Numbered from the stretch's first letter, positions 18,004 through 28,077 are shown. The stretch: DNA of 64,000 bases from Dehalococcoidia bacterium (GCA_022825855.1 JAJDWB010000015.1:1-64000); one strand, 5' to 3'. Numbers and translations are program-made. Notes: generated from the letters alone by a model not told the origin.

Positions 18004-19050
18004 CTACCGTCTCGATGGCAGTGAGATCATCGTGCCATCGACGCCCAGCGTGATCTGCCCGCTGAAGGCGTCGCTGGTCCGCCGAAGAAACTGCCGTTCG
18101 AGCGTGGGCAGCAACAGCAACGGGGCGATGTGGTAGAGCAGCAACTGTCCGACGTCCGCTTCCGCGGCGGTCTCGGCAGCTTCTTCCGGCGTGGTGTGGT
18201 AGGAGATGATGTCGCGGGCGCCTTGCGCCGCCCGATCGTTCCCGGCAGCCTCAGCTGCGTTGGCAATCCATTCGGTTAAGCGGAAGTCGAGCGCTTCATG
18301 TACGAGCAGGTCGACTCCGCGGGCGTAGCCAATCAAATTGGCGGACTTGGTCGTGTCACCACTGATCACGATCGAGCGGTCGCGATAATCGATTCGATAG
18401 CCCACGGCCTCGGCAACGGGTTCGTGCGAGACCAAGAACGCGCGGACCCGGACGCCGTCTTCAGTCTCGATGATGGTCTGCGACTCGCCCTCCGCCGGGA
18501 GCGGAAACGGTACCGGGTCGAGGCCGCCGCCGCTCGCCGGCGTGAAGTCAGGCCCGTGGTGCGCGACGCGGTAACTGATATCGGCCGCGTAGGCGCGATT
18601 GAATCCGTCGGTCACCTCGCTGACCACCGGCGGGCCGTGCACGGGCAACGGATGCTCAGCGCCCGAATTGACCCAACGCAGGATGCCGAGCTCACCGAGT
18701 CCGTCGATGTGGTCGGAGTGGACATGGGTCAGGAAGACGGCCTCGACGCGTCCGATGTTCACGCCGAAGCGGGTGAGGTTTCGCGCCCCGTTGGTGCCGG
18801 CGTCGAACACGTACAGGTGGCGGCCCGCCTGAATCGCCACACAGGGACCGGAGCGCCTGATGTCGGCTAGCGGGCTGCCCGCGCCGCAGAGCAGCAGGTG
18901 GAGGCCATCAGGCAGATCGCCAAGGGTGTCGCGGGTCATCGCGGCCGCGACGGCTCGTTCGACCACCCGCTTGGTCATGCGCTCGGGCAGGAGCGAGGCG
19001 AGCCTGGACGCCAATAGCCGCGCAATCATGGCCAGGGCGATTCGCCTCAT
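18004..19050 (-). CDS. Metallo-beta-lactamase-fold hydrolase (RNase Z/arylsulfatase-like)
   Basis: I chose the ATG at 19048-19050 because AGGAG lies 6 bases upstream; a longer frame to 19242 lacks homology. The 348-residue product has the metal-binding motif FLTHVHSDHIDGLGELG (His109, His111, Asp113, His114), VLDAG-like VFDAGTNGARNL upstream, ISGDTTKSANLIGYARGVD with the third metal Asp, and HTTPEEAAETAAEADVGQ with a late His. This is the layout of the RNase Z-like branch that cleaves phosphodiesters or sulfate esters. A hydrophobic start (RLLASRLASLL) may anchor it to the membrane. The specific substrate is not predictable. Confidence 0.87.
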   Translation of the reverse strand: MRRIALAMIARLLASRLASLLPERMTKRVVERAVAAAMTRDTLGDLPDGLHLLLCGAGSPLADIRRSGPCVAIQAGRHLYVFDAGTNGARNLTRFGVNIGRVEAVFLTHVHSDHIDGLGELGILRWVNSGAEHPLPVHGPPVVSEVTDGFNRAYAADISYRVAHHGPDFTPASGGGLDPVPFPLPAEGESQTIIETEDGVRVRAFLVSHEPVAEAVGYRIDYRDRSIVISGDTTKSANLIGYARGVDLLVHEALDFRLTEWIANAAEAAGNDRAAQGARDIISYHTTPEEAAETAAEADVGQLLLYHIAPLLLLPTLERQFLRRTSDAFSGQITLGVDGTMISLPSRR

Positions 19051-20179
19051 GCTGCTCTCCTGCGAACGAACCAGGCCAACTCTCGTTTCGCCGCATTCAT
19101 GCGCACTGGGCCTCGTCGGATCGAGCTTCGGAGGTCCAGCCCGCCCTCGGCACGGCAAGGTTACCAGTAGGAACGGGCATCGGCGTGCAGATGAGGGAGG
19201 ATCCTCCATGTCAGGAGGTGCCGATCTCTTGTAGCCAAGCACTGCGCTCCGACGAACATGGCCTGCTCAAGCGCCACCATATCCGTCAGCGATGAGAGGC
19301 GACACGGGCCGTATGAGCCGATGATGTCTGCCACTGTGTATCCGGGGACCATCCAACTGAAGCGACAACCGGCCCGCGACCCGATCGGTCGACCTCCCGT
19401 CTCTTGGTCGGTCGAATCTGCCCCCGCTCGTTATCCTTGCGTTCGTTCTCATTGCACTGCCACCCTATGCGCAACGCGAATCACACAATCGAGTTCGGCC
19501 GCGCGGTTGGTGGCCGGGAACGCGGCCGCTGACAACCGTACCGGTGCCCATGTCACGCCGGACCTCTGAGTCAGCGCTGAAGCGCCCGCCTGGCGAAGAT
19601 CCCGGCCAATCGCCGACTCCAGCGATAATCGAGCGGGGCAACGAACAACAATGCCGCGCCGAGACGCAGCGACACGATGAAGGTCGTCCTCGTGTAGCCG
19701 ACCGCGCCGCCACTGTCCCCGTCGCTGAGCACCTCCAATCCCAGCCCAACGCGCGTCGTTCTCAATATCGAGGGGGAAGATCACCTGTCGCCCGGGCTGC
19801 GCATAGGACGCTCGTAGAGCGCTCACTCTCGCCACGTCCGGCCTCGTCTGCTCCGGCTAGACGAGCGTACGCGTCCTGAACTCTGGATTGCATTCGACTC
19901 GAAATCGCGAACTTGAGCGACAGGTTCGGGATCCTGTCTGGTTCCTCTCTCTTGGCCGACTGCGTGATGGTCTTGCCACTGCGCATGCTGGTGTGTCTCG
20001 CCTTGCTCAACAGAAAGGTCAGTCTCAGTCTTGTGAATGGGCGGTTTTGGCCATGACCCCTGGGGAGCTGCAACTCAGTCGGCATGCTTGAGGCTGACGG
20101 TGTACTCGGCGAGGCCCTCGATGACAGAGCGTCGGGCTGCGAAGGTCCCGGTCCGATCCGAAGAAATCGACGTTCGCTG
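19051..20179. other. Decayed intergenic tract
   Basis: No convincing gene. A minus-strand stretch at 19571-19765 ends FVAPLDYRWSRRLAGIFARR and looks like the tail of a small membrane protein. Another at 19161-19352 reads VPGYTVADIIGSYGPCR. Neither has a start with ribosome site or an intact partner. Base composition drifts toward AT at 19.87-20.04 kb. Confidence 0.4.
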
Positions 20180-20590
20180 CTACTCTTCCTCGATGCACTC
20201 GAGCGCCACCCTGGTCGGCAGCCAGCCCGCCCAGACCTCCTCCGACGCGCGCGCCGCTTCGGCGGTGTACGGCGTCAAGGTGGCGTCCTGCACGTCGCCG
20301 AACGCGATCAGCACACGCTTCCAGTTCTCGCCGTATCCGGGTGGGTTGTCCTTGTTCGCGTCGTAGTAGGACCGAACCGTGTTGAGCAGGACCTGCGAGA
20401 CGCACACCGACTGCGGGTCGTCGTCCGCCACCGCGACCGTGGCCGCGCCCTGCGTCGCCGAGACGGTGTACTTCGCGCCCGGGCTCAGGGCGACCGTGAC
20501 GGAACCGTCCGCCTGGTCCGTGGCGTTGTCGGTGGTGGCGATGCTGAGCGTCGCCGTGCCGCTGGGGCCGATCGTGACCGACCGCGCCTC
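20180..20590 (-). pseudogene. Calx-beta protein C-terminal relic, joined to a helicase fragment
   Basis: The frame carries SVTIGPSGTATLSIATTDN, ADGSVTVALSPGAKYTVSA and VAVADDD, one Calx-beta unit. It is followed by a C-terminal domain YYDANKDNPPGYGENWKRVL with ALECIEEE before the stop. That helical domain has a counterpart inside the 1833-residue protein (WNRVLAALGEDTG, ARTIKQQFDN). There is no start. Upstream the same strand switches abruptly, at about 20575-20600, into DNA homologous to the SNF2 helicase gene, giving a chimeric frame that cannot be functional. Confidence 0.7.
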
Positions 20591-20935
20591 GGCCGTCCAC
20601 GGGGCGTCCCGCAGCGGGGGCAGGTGTGACGCTTGCGATCCAGCTGCTTGTGCGAGACCGGCACGACTTCCGGGTCCACGATCTGCGCCGTGCAGTTGGG
20701 GCAAGCCGGAGTCATGACGAACTCGCCGGTCTCCGCGTCGCGGACGGGATGGCCGTTCTCGTCCTTCAGTCGGCGCATCCAGTAGGCGGCACGGAAGCGG
20801 TAACCCAGCTTGGCCCTTGAGTGCGACATGACCGCGCATTAGGGTCTAGGACCTTCTTGATGCGGGAGCGCCTAGAGGTCGGTGATGATGTCGGCGATGG
20901 CTACCTTCGCCCGCGGGGAGACGCTGGCGATCAGG
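20575..20935 (-). pseudogene. SNF2 helicase zinc-ribbon region relic
   Basis: The minus-strand frame starting at 20829 reads MSHSRAKLGYRFRAAYWMRR and TGEFVMTPACPNCTAQIVD, then DRKRHTCPRCGTP. The intact helicase (28167-30527) has MSHSRAKLGHRFRPAYWMRR and CSDCTAQIVD in the same order. DNA similarity extends upstream to about 20935 but with stops and indels (the stretch matching ISDLEALRHQEGPGPQYVV is broken). The helicase motor motifs are absent. Confidence 0.75.
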
Positions 20936-21091
20936 TCCTCGGGTTCAAGCACCGTCTGGCTGATTGGAGTCTCGCTCTCCGCGACGGCGGGACCGGCGCG
21001 CTGCGCTGGCAATGACGGATTGTAGGAAGCGGTATGGGCGAAAATGCTCCCGTCCTGTTGCTGTCTGGCAGGGTCAGCGCACGGGGCCAGC

Positions 21092-21913
21092 TCAGGGGCG
21101 GACAGCCGTAGCCTGGCTGAAGGCCATGGCGGCCAGCGCGCCGGGATCATGACGCCACTCCTCTAGGCAGCGTCGGATGGACAGATTCATCTGTTCCGTG
21201 ATCGCCCCGTAAGCCTCGGCGGCGTTCACAATGCCCTCCGGCTCCAGAAGAATGTGTTCGACGACGGCGTGAAAGAACTCCCGCTCCTCTGGCGTGTCAT
21301 AGATCTCGTAGGAAAGGGTCATCACGACGTCCGCGAACCCGGCACGAATCAGCCGCCCCTTGATATCCCGGGCAATGCTCGGACTGCCTCCGTCCGCGCC
21401 CACCACGTCAACGAACATCTCAATCGTACGCTGCATCATCCCCAACTCAGGATGGCCGAAGCAGGACTCCGGGATCAGGTCCCGGCAGGCAATCAGGCCA
21501 CCCGGCCTCAGCACCCGGCGGGCCTCCTCCAGCGCCCGGTCAACGTCGCAGATGTGCAGCAGCACGCCACCAAAATGCAGCACGTCAAAGGAGCCGTCCC
21601 GAAAGGGCAAGTCTAGCGCGTCGCCCACCTGAAACTGCGTGTTCGCCACACCCCGTCGGGCCGCCGTCTCCCTAGCCAGGTCCACCTGAGACGGCTCTAG
21701 GTCAATCCCTACCAGCTCTCCCTGCGCCACCGCCTCGGCCAGCTGGGACGACAGGAATCCTCCACCGCAGCCTACGTCCAGGAGCCGCTGGCCGGGAGCC
21801 AATTGGGGGACCAGGAAGTTCAGGCTGGGTTGCTGGGCAAAGCGGGCTTGGGCACGGATGTACTCTGGGCGGTAACCCATGGTGTACACCGAGTCCTCTA
21901 CGCCGTCTAACAT
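21092..21913 (-). CDS. Class I SAM-dependent methyltransferase
   Basis: The 273-residue product has motif I LLDVGCGGGFLSSQLA (residues ~45-60), an acidic strand VGIDLEPSQVDLAR, motif QVGDALDLPFRDGSFDVLHF and post-motif RVLRPGGLIACRDLIP. This is the UbiE/COQ5-like fold that methylates small molecules. The C-terminal half is mainly helical and probably forms the substrate pocket. It is encoded downstream of the MarR gene on the same strand, with a long palindrome between them, so MarR may control it. The substrate is unknown. Confidence 0.92.
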   Translation of the reverse strand: MLDGVEDSVYTMGYRPEYIRAQARFAQQPSLNFLVPQLAPGQRLLDVGCGGGFLSSQLAEAVAQGELVGIDLEPSQVDLARETAARRGVANTQFQVGDALDLPFRDGSFDVLHFGGVLLHICDVDRALEEARRVLRPGGLIACRDLIPESCFGHPELGMMQRTIEMFVDVVGADGGSPSIARDIKGRLIRAGFADVVMTLSYEIYDTPEEREFFHAVVEHILLEPEGIVNAAEAYGAITEQMNLSIRRCLEEWRHDPGALAAMAFSQATAVRP

Positions 21914-21958
21914 CTCTCGTAGCCTCCTCGCTTCACTGTAAATTGCTGTAAATGCATA

Positions 21959-21986
21959 GCTGACCGACAGCGCGCTGTCGGTCAGC
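21959..21986. promoter_or_regulatory. Perfect 28-bp palindrome between marR-type gene and methyltransferase gene
   Basis: The half-site GCTGACCGACAGCG at 21959-21972 is followed directly by its exact reverse complement. It lies between the MarR stop (21999) and the methyltransferase start (21913). A rho-independent terminator is less likely because there is no loop and no T-run directly after it on the minus strand. A dimeric-regulator operator, perhaps for the MarR protein, is the simplest reading. Confidence 0.55.
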
Positions 21987-21998
21987 GCATTGTCAAGG

Positions 21999-22406
21999 CT
22001 ACCGCGCGTTCACCGTCATCGCCTCGAGGATCTGTATGGCGTCCTGTAACCGTTCGGGCGGTATTCCTCGGGTCAACCTCCCTTCCAGCTCCTGCTGGGT
22101 CTGCTGAAGCTCCCCTATCAGTTCGGTGCCGGTCGCGGTGACAGAAAGTGACACGGTCCGCCGGTCCGTCCGCGAGCGTTTCCGGGACAACAGCCCCCGC
22201 TCGTAGAGGCGCTGCACCGTTCGGCTGATCAGCGACTGCTCCAGGACGATGTGGCGACTGAGCGTCGTTGCTGTCATGGGACCCCTCTCCAGCAGAAGCA
22301 CGAGCACCCGGTACTGCGCGGGTGTGAGCCCGCTGGGACGCAGGGCGTCCGCCAACTGTCGCTCGATCAGGGCGCCCAAGTCGGCGAGCGTCCAGCTAGT
22401 CAGCAT
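21999..22406 (-). CDS. MarR-family transcriptional regulator
   Basis: I start at the ATG at 22404-22406 (MLTSWTLADLGALIERQLAD); the frame is open to 22685 but the extra part has no homology. The 135-residue product has the MarR winged helix: LTPAQYRVLVLLLERGPMTA, LSRHIVLEQSLISRTVQRLY as recognition helix, and the wing RGLLSRKRSRTDRRTVSL. MarR dimers bind palindromes and release on ligand. Divergent from the giant Calx-beta gene (169 bases) and upstream of the methyltransferase, it could control both. Confidence 0.9.
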   Translation of the reverse strand: MLTSWTLADLGALIERQLADALRPSGLTPAQYRVLVLLLERGPMTATTLSRHIVLEQSLISRTVQRLYERGLLSRKRSRTDRRTVSLSVTATGTELIGELQQTQQELEGRLTRGIPPERLQDAIQILEAMTVNAR

Positions 22407-22575
22407 GTCTTCAGATCTCTTCCGAGTACACGTTCGAACAAAACGGCAACTCGCTTCACCCTGGCCGGCAATGGCCTCGGTGGCACGCGATGCTAGGCGA
22501 TTATAGCGCTCGCCATTAGGTGTGATACCATCCGTTGCTGTGCCAATTGTTCCCAGCACATAGGAGTGGTGTATC

Positions 22576-25500
22576 TTGCACAGCCTCGCCAAGTACTTCC
22601 CTGCCCGCTTCCTGCGCAAGGGCGTGAGAGCGGGCGCAATCCGCCCGGTCGGACTGGCAATTCTGGCTATCGCCCTGCTCGGCATTGAGGCCCTGGCCGC
22701 CAGTGTGCTGTTGCCGCAGGCGGCAAATGCGAGCGACCCGCCTGGACCCTGCGATGACGGCTACGTCGCCCCGACTCCGGTCGCGGTGGCGGTGACCGGC
22801 GTTCCCATCGAGGTCGCTTCGACCACCGCTGACTATTTTGTGTTGTACATCCGTTATGGTGGCGGCATCGATCTGCCTATCTCGGTGACGCTCGGCGAGG
22901 CGGGAACCACCACACTCACGGACCGACTGCGGCCGCTGGCGGCCAACCGGTATCGCGTGGAGAAGTACGCGGTGGCCCATCCCGCTGACATTGACGGCGA
23001 CTGTATCGACGACCTCACTGAACTTGCCGACATGGGCACTCACCATCCCCTGAATCCAGCACAACTCTCCGACTCCAACCTCGGCATGGTCGCCTTGCCA
23101 TCTCACGATGAGTTCGAGACCCTGTCCTTTACCGGGCTGTCCCGCCCGATACCTGGTCATTATCTGAATGATGTGCAATACGTCAAGTTCTGGATTGTGG
23201 ACACGACGACCGCTCGTCCCAGCCTCTATCTGATGAACACCAACACGACATACTGGCATCAAGACTTCGCCGAGAAGGTGGGCGTTCCCAACCGCGATGG
23301 TGTGCAAGGCGAGATCATATTCCACCCCAACGTGAGTGCCCCTGATGGGTCGTTGGGGCATTACAGCTTCAGTGCATCCCTGTCGCATCGCGGGATCTTT
23401 TGGTTCCATCGGGCAGAGCGCGTCAACGAGATTCTAGCTACGGCCTTGCCGTTCATCGATAACAATCTTGCTTACTATCCGCCGACTGCATTCGTCGACT
23501 TCTACGAAACGGAGAAGGAAGAATATGCAGCCTCTCGGGTCAATGTTCTGTTGGAGGAGGATATCCTCCCCGACATTGACTTCATTCCCCTCAATCAAGC
23601 TGAGGGCTACGGACGGCTGCGATTGATGGAGGATGACGACCGACCCAGTCCCTACGATGTGGCGATATACACCAGCTTGCCCAACGACCTGCCTCGCGTG
23701 GCCGGAACGATCACCACGGTGCCGCAGACGCCGCTCTCCCACGTCAATCTGCGAGCAATTCAGAACAATCTGCCCAATGCGTTCATCCGCGACGTGCTCA
23801 AAGATGAAGCGATCAAGCCGATCATTGGCAAATACGTGTATTACGCCGTGACCGGCAAGGGCTACACCATCCGCGAGGCGACCAAGAAGGAAGTGGACGA
23901 CCACCACGAGAGCTTGCGTCCCCAGAGCGCCCAAACCCTGCAAAGCGACTTGACAGTCACAACAATCGCCTCGTTGGCGGATGTCGACTTCGATGACTGG
24001 ACCGCCTTCGGCGTCAAGGCGGCCAACGTGGCCGAGCTCACAACGCTCTCGCTGCCCGATGGCACGACGCCCGTCGGCTACGCGGTGCCCTTCTACTTCT
24101 ACGATCAATTCATGAAGCAGGCGACCATCGCCAAGGAAACCATCCTTGGCAAGAAGAAAGCACCTGACGAGGAGAAGGTTACCCTTGCGGCCGGGACCAC
24201 GCTCGCCTCTGCAGTCACGCAGATGCTGGCGCATCCGTACTTCCAGACGGATGCCGACATTCAGGAAGAGATGCTGGACGACTTGCGGGATGCTATCAAG
24301 GACGCGGCGACACCTCAGTTCATCATCGACGCCCTGACTGATATGCACGCCGAGTACCCGGATGGACAGTCCCTACGCTACCGGTCCAGCACCAACAACG
24401 AGGACCTGCCGAACTTCAACGGTGCCGGCCTGTACAGCTCCAAGACTCAGGATCCAGACGAGACCACCGACGAAGGCATCGATAAGTCGATCAAGAGCGT
24501 CTGGGCCAGCCTGTGGAATCATCGCGCATTCCTGGAGCGCGATTTCCATCGGATTGACCACACGACCGTGTACATGGGCGTCCTCGTACACCCGAACTAC
24601 TCGGACGAACTGGTCAACGGCGTCGCGGTCAGCTACGACCCCGTCACCTTCCAGGACAACGCCTACTACGTTAACTCGCAGATGGGCGAGGACCTGGTCA
24701 CCAATCCCGAGGCCTACTCCCAGCCCGAGCAACTGCTGCTGGGGGCCACCGGTGCCGCCACGGTGCTGTCTCGCTCCAATCTGGCGACTTCAGAGCAGCT
24801 CCTGATGAGCGACGCCCAGATGCAACAACTACGCAGCAACCTGGAGACCATCCACAACCACTTCAAAACTCTGTACGGAGTACAGGATGGCGAGGACTTC
24901 GCCATTGAGATTGAGTTCAAGATTACCGCGGCGAACAAATTGGCGATCAAGCAGGCACGACCGTGGATCTTCGCCCAACCGTTGGAACTGACGCCCACGG
25001 TGACGATCGCCTTGAGTTCAGCCCAGGTCTCTGAGGACGCCAAGCTGGAGCTGACAGTAACCCGTAGCGGCGGTGTGTTATCGGTGCCCCTCACGGTCGA
25101 TCTGACCTGGAGCGAAACGGGCTCCATGCTCAAGGCCGCCAAGCCGGCCACGGTGACGATCCCGATCAATCAGGCGACGACGACCATCAGCGTGCCGATC
25201 GCCAACGACCAGGAAGATGAGCATGACAGCATCATCAGTGTGAGCATCGCTGCCAACGCCAGCTACGCCATCGGCACTCCCGGTTCGGCGTCCGCCACTG
25301 TGACTGATGATGACCTGACCCAGATCTCAGTGCGCGCTGACGCCGAAACGGTGACGGAGGGATCGACAGCAGATTTCACTTTCAAGAGATCCGGCAGCGT
25401 ATTGGGGCAGCCCCTGACCGTGGATGTTACGGTTACTGACAGCGGGAGTCGGCTGACGGGCATCTTGCCCGCCTCAGTAACGTTCCCCGCCAACAGTGCG

Positions 25501-28077
25501 ACGACGAGCGTGTCGCTGGCGACCGCTGACGACGAGGTCATTACTCACCAGAGCGTGGTCACCGTTCAGATTGACGCCGGCAGCGGATACGGCATCGCTG
25601 GTGCTGGGTCGGCGAAGGTCACGGTGCAGGACGACGAAGTGCCGGGACCCATATTGCTGTTTCCCGCTGACCACGCCGTCAGCGATGGCACAGTCTACGT
25701 GGTCGCATTGAACACCAGCAGAAGTACCAGAAACGGCTTGAGGTTCTCGATCGACGGGCCCGACACCGGCGCATTCACCCTGTACGGAAGTGCCGAACTC
25801 CTGGTGTTCAATGAGCATGGGTACGACCCGCCGGGTGACGCCAATCAAGATGGCGTCTATGAGATAGATTTCGTGGCGGAGAACAGCTTCGACGGCCGCG
25901 TCGGCACAACGAAGGTGCGCATGCGTTTCACTGTCACCAACGCCGAGCTGATCGCCCTGGCGGAGCAACAATGGGATCAGACGAACCCAGAGCAGCGCGC
26001 CGCACTCTTACCAAATGTGCATACATCGCGGCTGCGGCACGCATACGCCAACCTACCGACTGATGTGCAGGCCATGGCGCTGCGGCTCGCGCGGCAACAG
26101 CAATTCCAATCGCCCGGCCCCACGGTCAGCATTGCAGCAGACAGCGACATCAGTGAGGGCGGCAGCGCTGTCTTCACCGTCACCGCCGACCCTGCGCCTG
26201 CCGCGGACCTGGATGTCACCGTGAGCGTGTCCCAGACCGGCGACTTCGGCGTCTCAACCGGCTCGCAGACCGTAACGATCCCGACCAGCGGCAGCGCGAC
26301 GCTGACTCTGTCGACCTCGGACGACTCGGTCGACGAGGCCGACGGCTCGGTGATAGTCGCCGTGAACCGAGGCCATGGCTACCTGGTGTCTTGGGCGGCA
26401 GAGGAGGCAACGGTGGCGGTGGCCGACGACGATGCTGCCCCTCCCACAACCACGCCTGAAATCAGCATCACCGCCGGTTCCGGCATCATTGAGGGCGGCG
26501 TCGCGACGTTCACGATCAGCGCCAATCCCGCACCGGCTGCCGCGCTCTCGGTTGCTGTTGCGGTATCGCAGACGGGCGACGTTGGGGTCACGCCGGGTTC
26601 ACAGACGGTGACCATTCCCACCAGCGGCAGCTACACGCTGAGCGTCGCCACCGTGAATGACAACGTGGACGAGGCCGATGGCTCGGTGACTGTCACGGTG
26701 GCTAGCGGCCAGGACTACACCGTGTCCAGCACGGCAGGTTCGGCCGCGGTTGCCGTGGCGGATGATGACGATCCGCCGCAAACCTGTACGCCGAACCTGC
26801 CAGCGGACGCCATCACCGTGTCAGACGTGAAGACCTGGCGCGGCGATTACTCGCACGCCGCCCACGTGTCGCGCTGGAACCGCGTCCTCGCGGCGCTCGG
26901 CGAGGATACGGGCGAATCGGCGATGTCGGCGGACGACGCTCGGACCATCAAGCAGCAGTTCGACAACTCGCGCTGGGGCCGCACCGTCCGCACGCTGGAC
27001 GCAATGGAGCAGTGCGCCGATTCAACCGATACAACCGAACCGCCAGCCACGCCGGAGGTGAGCATCAGCGGAGGTTCGGGCATCACTGAGGGCGGGAACG
27101 CCAGCTTTACCCTGACTGCCAATCCTGCGCCCGTCGCCGCGCTGTCGGTCACCGTTGCGGTGTCGCAGACGGGCGACTACGGCGTCGCAACCGGTTCGCA
27201 GACCGTGACGATTCCGACGAGCGGCAGCTATACGCTCACGGTCGCCACGACCAACGACGCAGTCGACGAAGTGGACGGCTCGGTCACGGTGACGGTGGAC
27301 ACCGGCTCGGGCTACACCGTGTCCACCACTGCGGGTTCGGCCAACGTTGCCGTGGCTGACGATGACGCCGCGCCGCCCGCGACGCCGGTGATCAGCATCA
27401 CCGCTGGGGGCAGCGTCACCGAGGGCGTGAATGCCAGCTTCACGGTGACCGCCGACCCTGCGCCGGCGTCGGCGCTGTCGGTCACCATTGCGGTGTCGCA
27501 GACGGGCGACTTCGGCGTCGCGACCGGTTCGCAGACGGTGACGATCCCGACCAGCGGCAGCTACACGCTCACGATTGCAACATCGGACGATTCGGTCGAC
27601 GAAGTGGACGGCTCGGTCACGGTGACGGTGAACTCTGGCACGGGTTACGATGTGTCGTCAACCGCTGGCAGCGCAACCGTCGCAGTCTCGGATGACGATG
27701 ATCCGCCGCCACCCCCGCCTGTTGTAAACACGACGCCGACGCTCTCGATTGGTGATGGGTCGGCGACCGAAGGCGGCGCCATCACGTTCACGGTGACCTT
27801 GAGTCCCTCGAGTAGTCAGTACGTGTGGGTACATTACTACGCCCGTCCCAGCTACGGGGCAGCGGCGTCGGCGACCTATGCGGACTTTGAGCAGACGTAC
27901 GGTCTGCTCGCGTTCAATCCGGGCGAGACGTCGAAGACGATCACGGTGGCGCTGACCGACGATGGTGTCGTCGAAGGAGACGAGACGTTTGTCGTCGTCC
28001 TCTACAACGCCTACGGGGCGGGTCAGCCGAAGATCGGCGATGTGGAGGCGGTCGGCACGATCATCGACAACGACTGA
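22576..28077 (+). CDS. Giant secreted protein: PEP-synthase/PPDK-like module plus Calx-beta repeats
   Basis: The 1833-residue product starts at TTG (22576), 9 bases after AGGAG. A signal peptide covers about residues 1-50 (GLAILAIALLGIEALAASVL). Residues ~60-330 are unassigned. TPLSHVNLRAIQNNLPNA (His389) resembles the swivelling phospho-His domain of PEP-utilising enzymes. Residues ~470-820 match the PPDK/PEP-synthase nucleotide-binding domain (WTAFGVKAANVAELTTL, SLRYRSSTNNEDLPNFNGAG, SVWASLWNHRAF). From ~805 to the end there are about seven Calx-beta units, one cadherin-like unit (~1025-1140) with a calcium-loop-like DANQDGVYEIDF, and a small helical domain (~1415-1480). The role is unknown. 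The catalytic half of such enzymes is cytoplasmic, so its export is odd. Confidence 0.9.
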   Translation: MHSLAKYFPARFLRKGVRAGAIRPVGLAILAIALLGIEALAASVLLPQAANASDPPGPCDDGYVAPTPVAVAVTGVPIEVASTTADYFVLYIRYGGGIDLPISVTLGEAGTTTLTDRLRPLAANRYRVEKYAVAHPADIDGDCIDDLTELADMGTHHPLNPAQLSDSNLGMVALPSHDEFETLSFTGLSRPIPGHYLNDVQYVKFWIVDTTTARPSLYLMNTNTTYWHQDFAEKVGVPNRDGVQGEIIFHPNVSAPDGSLGHYSFSASLSHRGIFWFHRAERVNEILATALPFIDNNLAYYPPTAFVDFYETEKEEYAASRVNVLLEEDILPDIDFIPLNQAEGYGRLRLMEDDDRPSPYDVAIYTSLPNDLPRVAGTITTVPQTPLSHVNLRAIQNNLPNAFIRDVLKDEAIKPIIGKYVYYAVTGKGYTIREATKKEVDDHHESLRPQSAQTLQSDLTVTTIASLADVDFDDWTAFGVKAANVAELTTLSLPDGTTPVGYAVPFYFYDQFMKQATIAKETILGKKKAPDEEKVTLAAGTTLASAVTQMLAHPYFQTDADIQEEMLDDLRDAIKDAATPQFIIDALTDMHAEYPDGQSLRYRSSTNNEDLPNFNGAGLYSSKTQDPDETTDEGIDKSIKSVWASLWNHRAFLERDFHRIDHTTVYMGVLVHPNYSDELVNGVAVSYDPVTFQDNAYYVNSQMGEDLVTNPEAYSQPEQLLLGATGAATVLSRSNLATSEQLLMSDAQMQQLRSNLETIHNHFKTLYGVQDGEDFAIEIEFKITAANKLAIKQARPWIFAQPLELTPTVTIALSSAQVSEDAKLELTVTRSGGVLSVPLTVDLTWSETGSMLKAAKPATVTIPINQATTTISVPIANDQEDEHDSIISVSIAANASYAIGTPGSASATVTDDDLTQISVRADAETVTEGSTADFTFKRSGSVLGQPLTVDVTVTDSGSRLTGILPASVTFPANSATTSVSLATADDEVITHQSVVTVQIDAGSGYGIAGAGSAKVTVQDDEVPGPILLFPADHAVSDGTVYVVALNTSRSTRNGLRFSIDGPDTGAFTLYGSAELLVFNEHGYDPPGDANQDGVYEIDFVAENSFDGRVGTTKVRMRFTVTNAELIALAEQQWDQTNPEQRAALLPNVHTSRLRHAYANLPTDVQAMALRLARQQQFQSPGPTVSIAADSDISEGGSAVFTVTADPAPAADLDVTVSVSQTGDFGVSTGSQTVTIPTSGSATLTLSTSDDSVDEADGSVIVAVNRGHGYLVSWAAEEATVAVADDDAAPPTTTPEISITAGSGIIEGGVATFTISANPAPAAALSVAVAVSQTGDVGVTPGSQTVTIPTSGSYTLSVATVNDNVDEADGSVTVTVASGQDYTVSSTAGSAAVAVADDDDPPQTCTPNLPADAITVSDVKTWRGDYSHAAHVSRWNRVLAALGEDTGESAMSADDARTIKQQFDNSRWGRTVRTLDAMEQCADSTDTTEPPATPEVSISGGSGITEGGNASFTLTANPAPVAALSVTVAVSQTGDYGVATGSQTVTIPTSGSYTLTVATTNDAVDEVDGSVTVTVDTGSGYTVSTTAGSANVAVADDDAAPPATPVISITAGGSVTEGVNASFTVTADPAPASALSVTIAVSQTGDFGVATGSQTVTIPTSGSYTLTIATSDDSVDEVDGSVTVTVNSGTGYDVSSTAGSATVAVSDDDDPPPPPPVVNTTPTLSIGDGSATEGGAITFTVTLSPSSSQYVWVHYYARPSYGAAASATYADFEQTYGLLAFNPGETSKTITVALTDDGVVEGDETFVVVLYNAYGAGQPKIGDVEAVGTIIDND

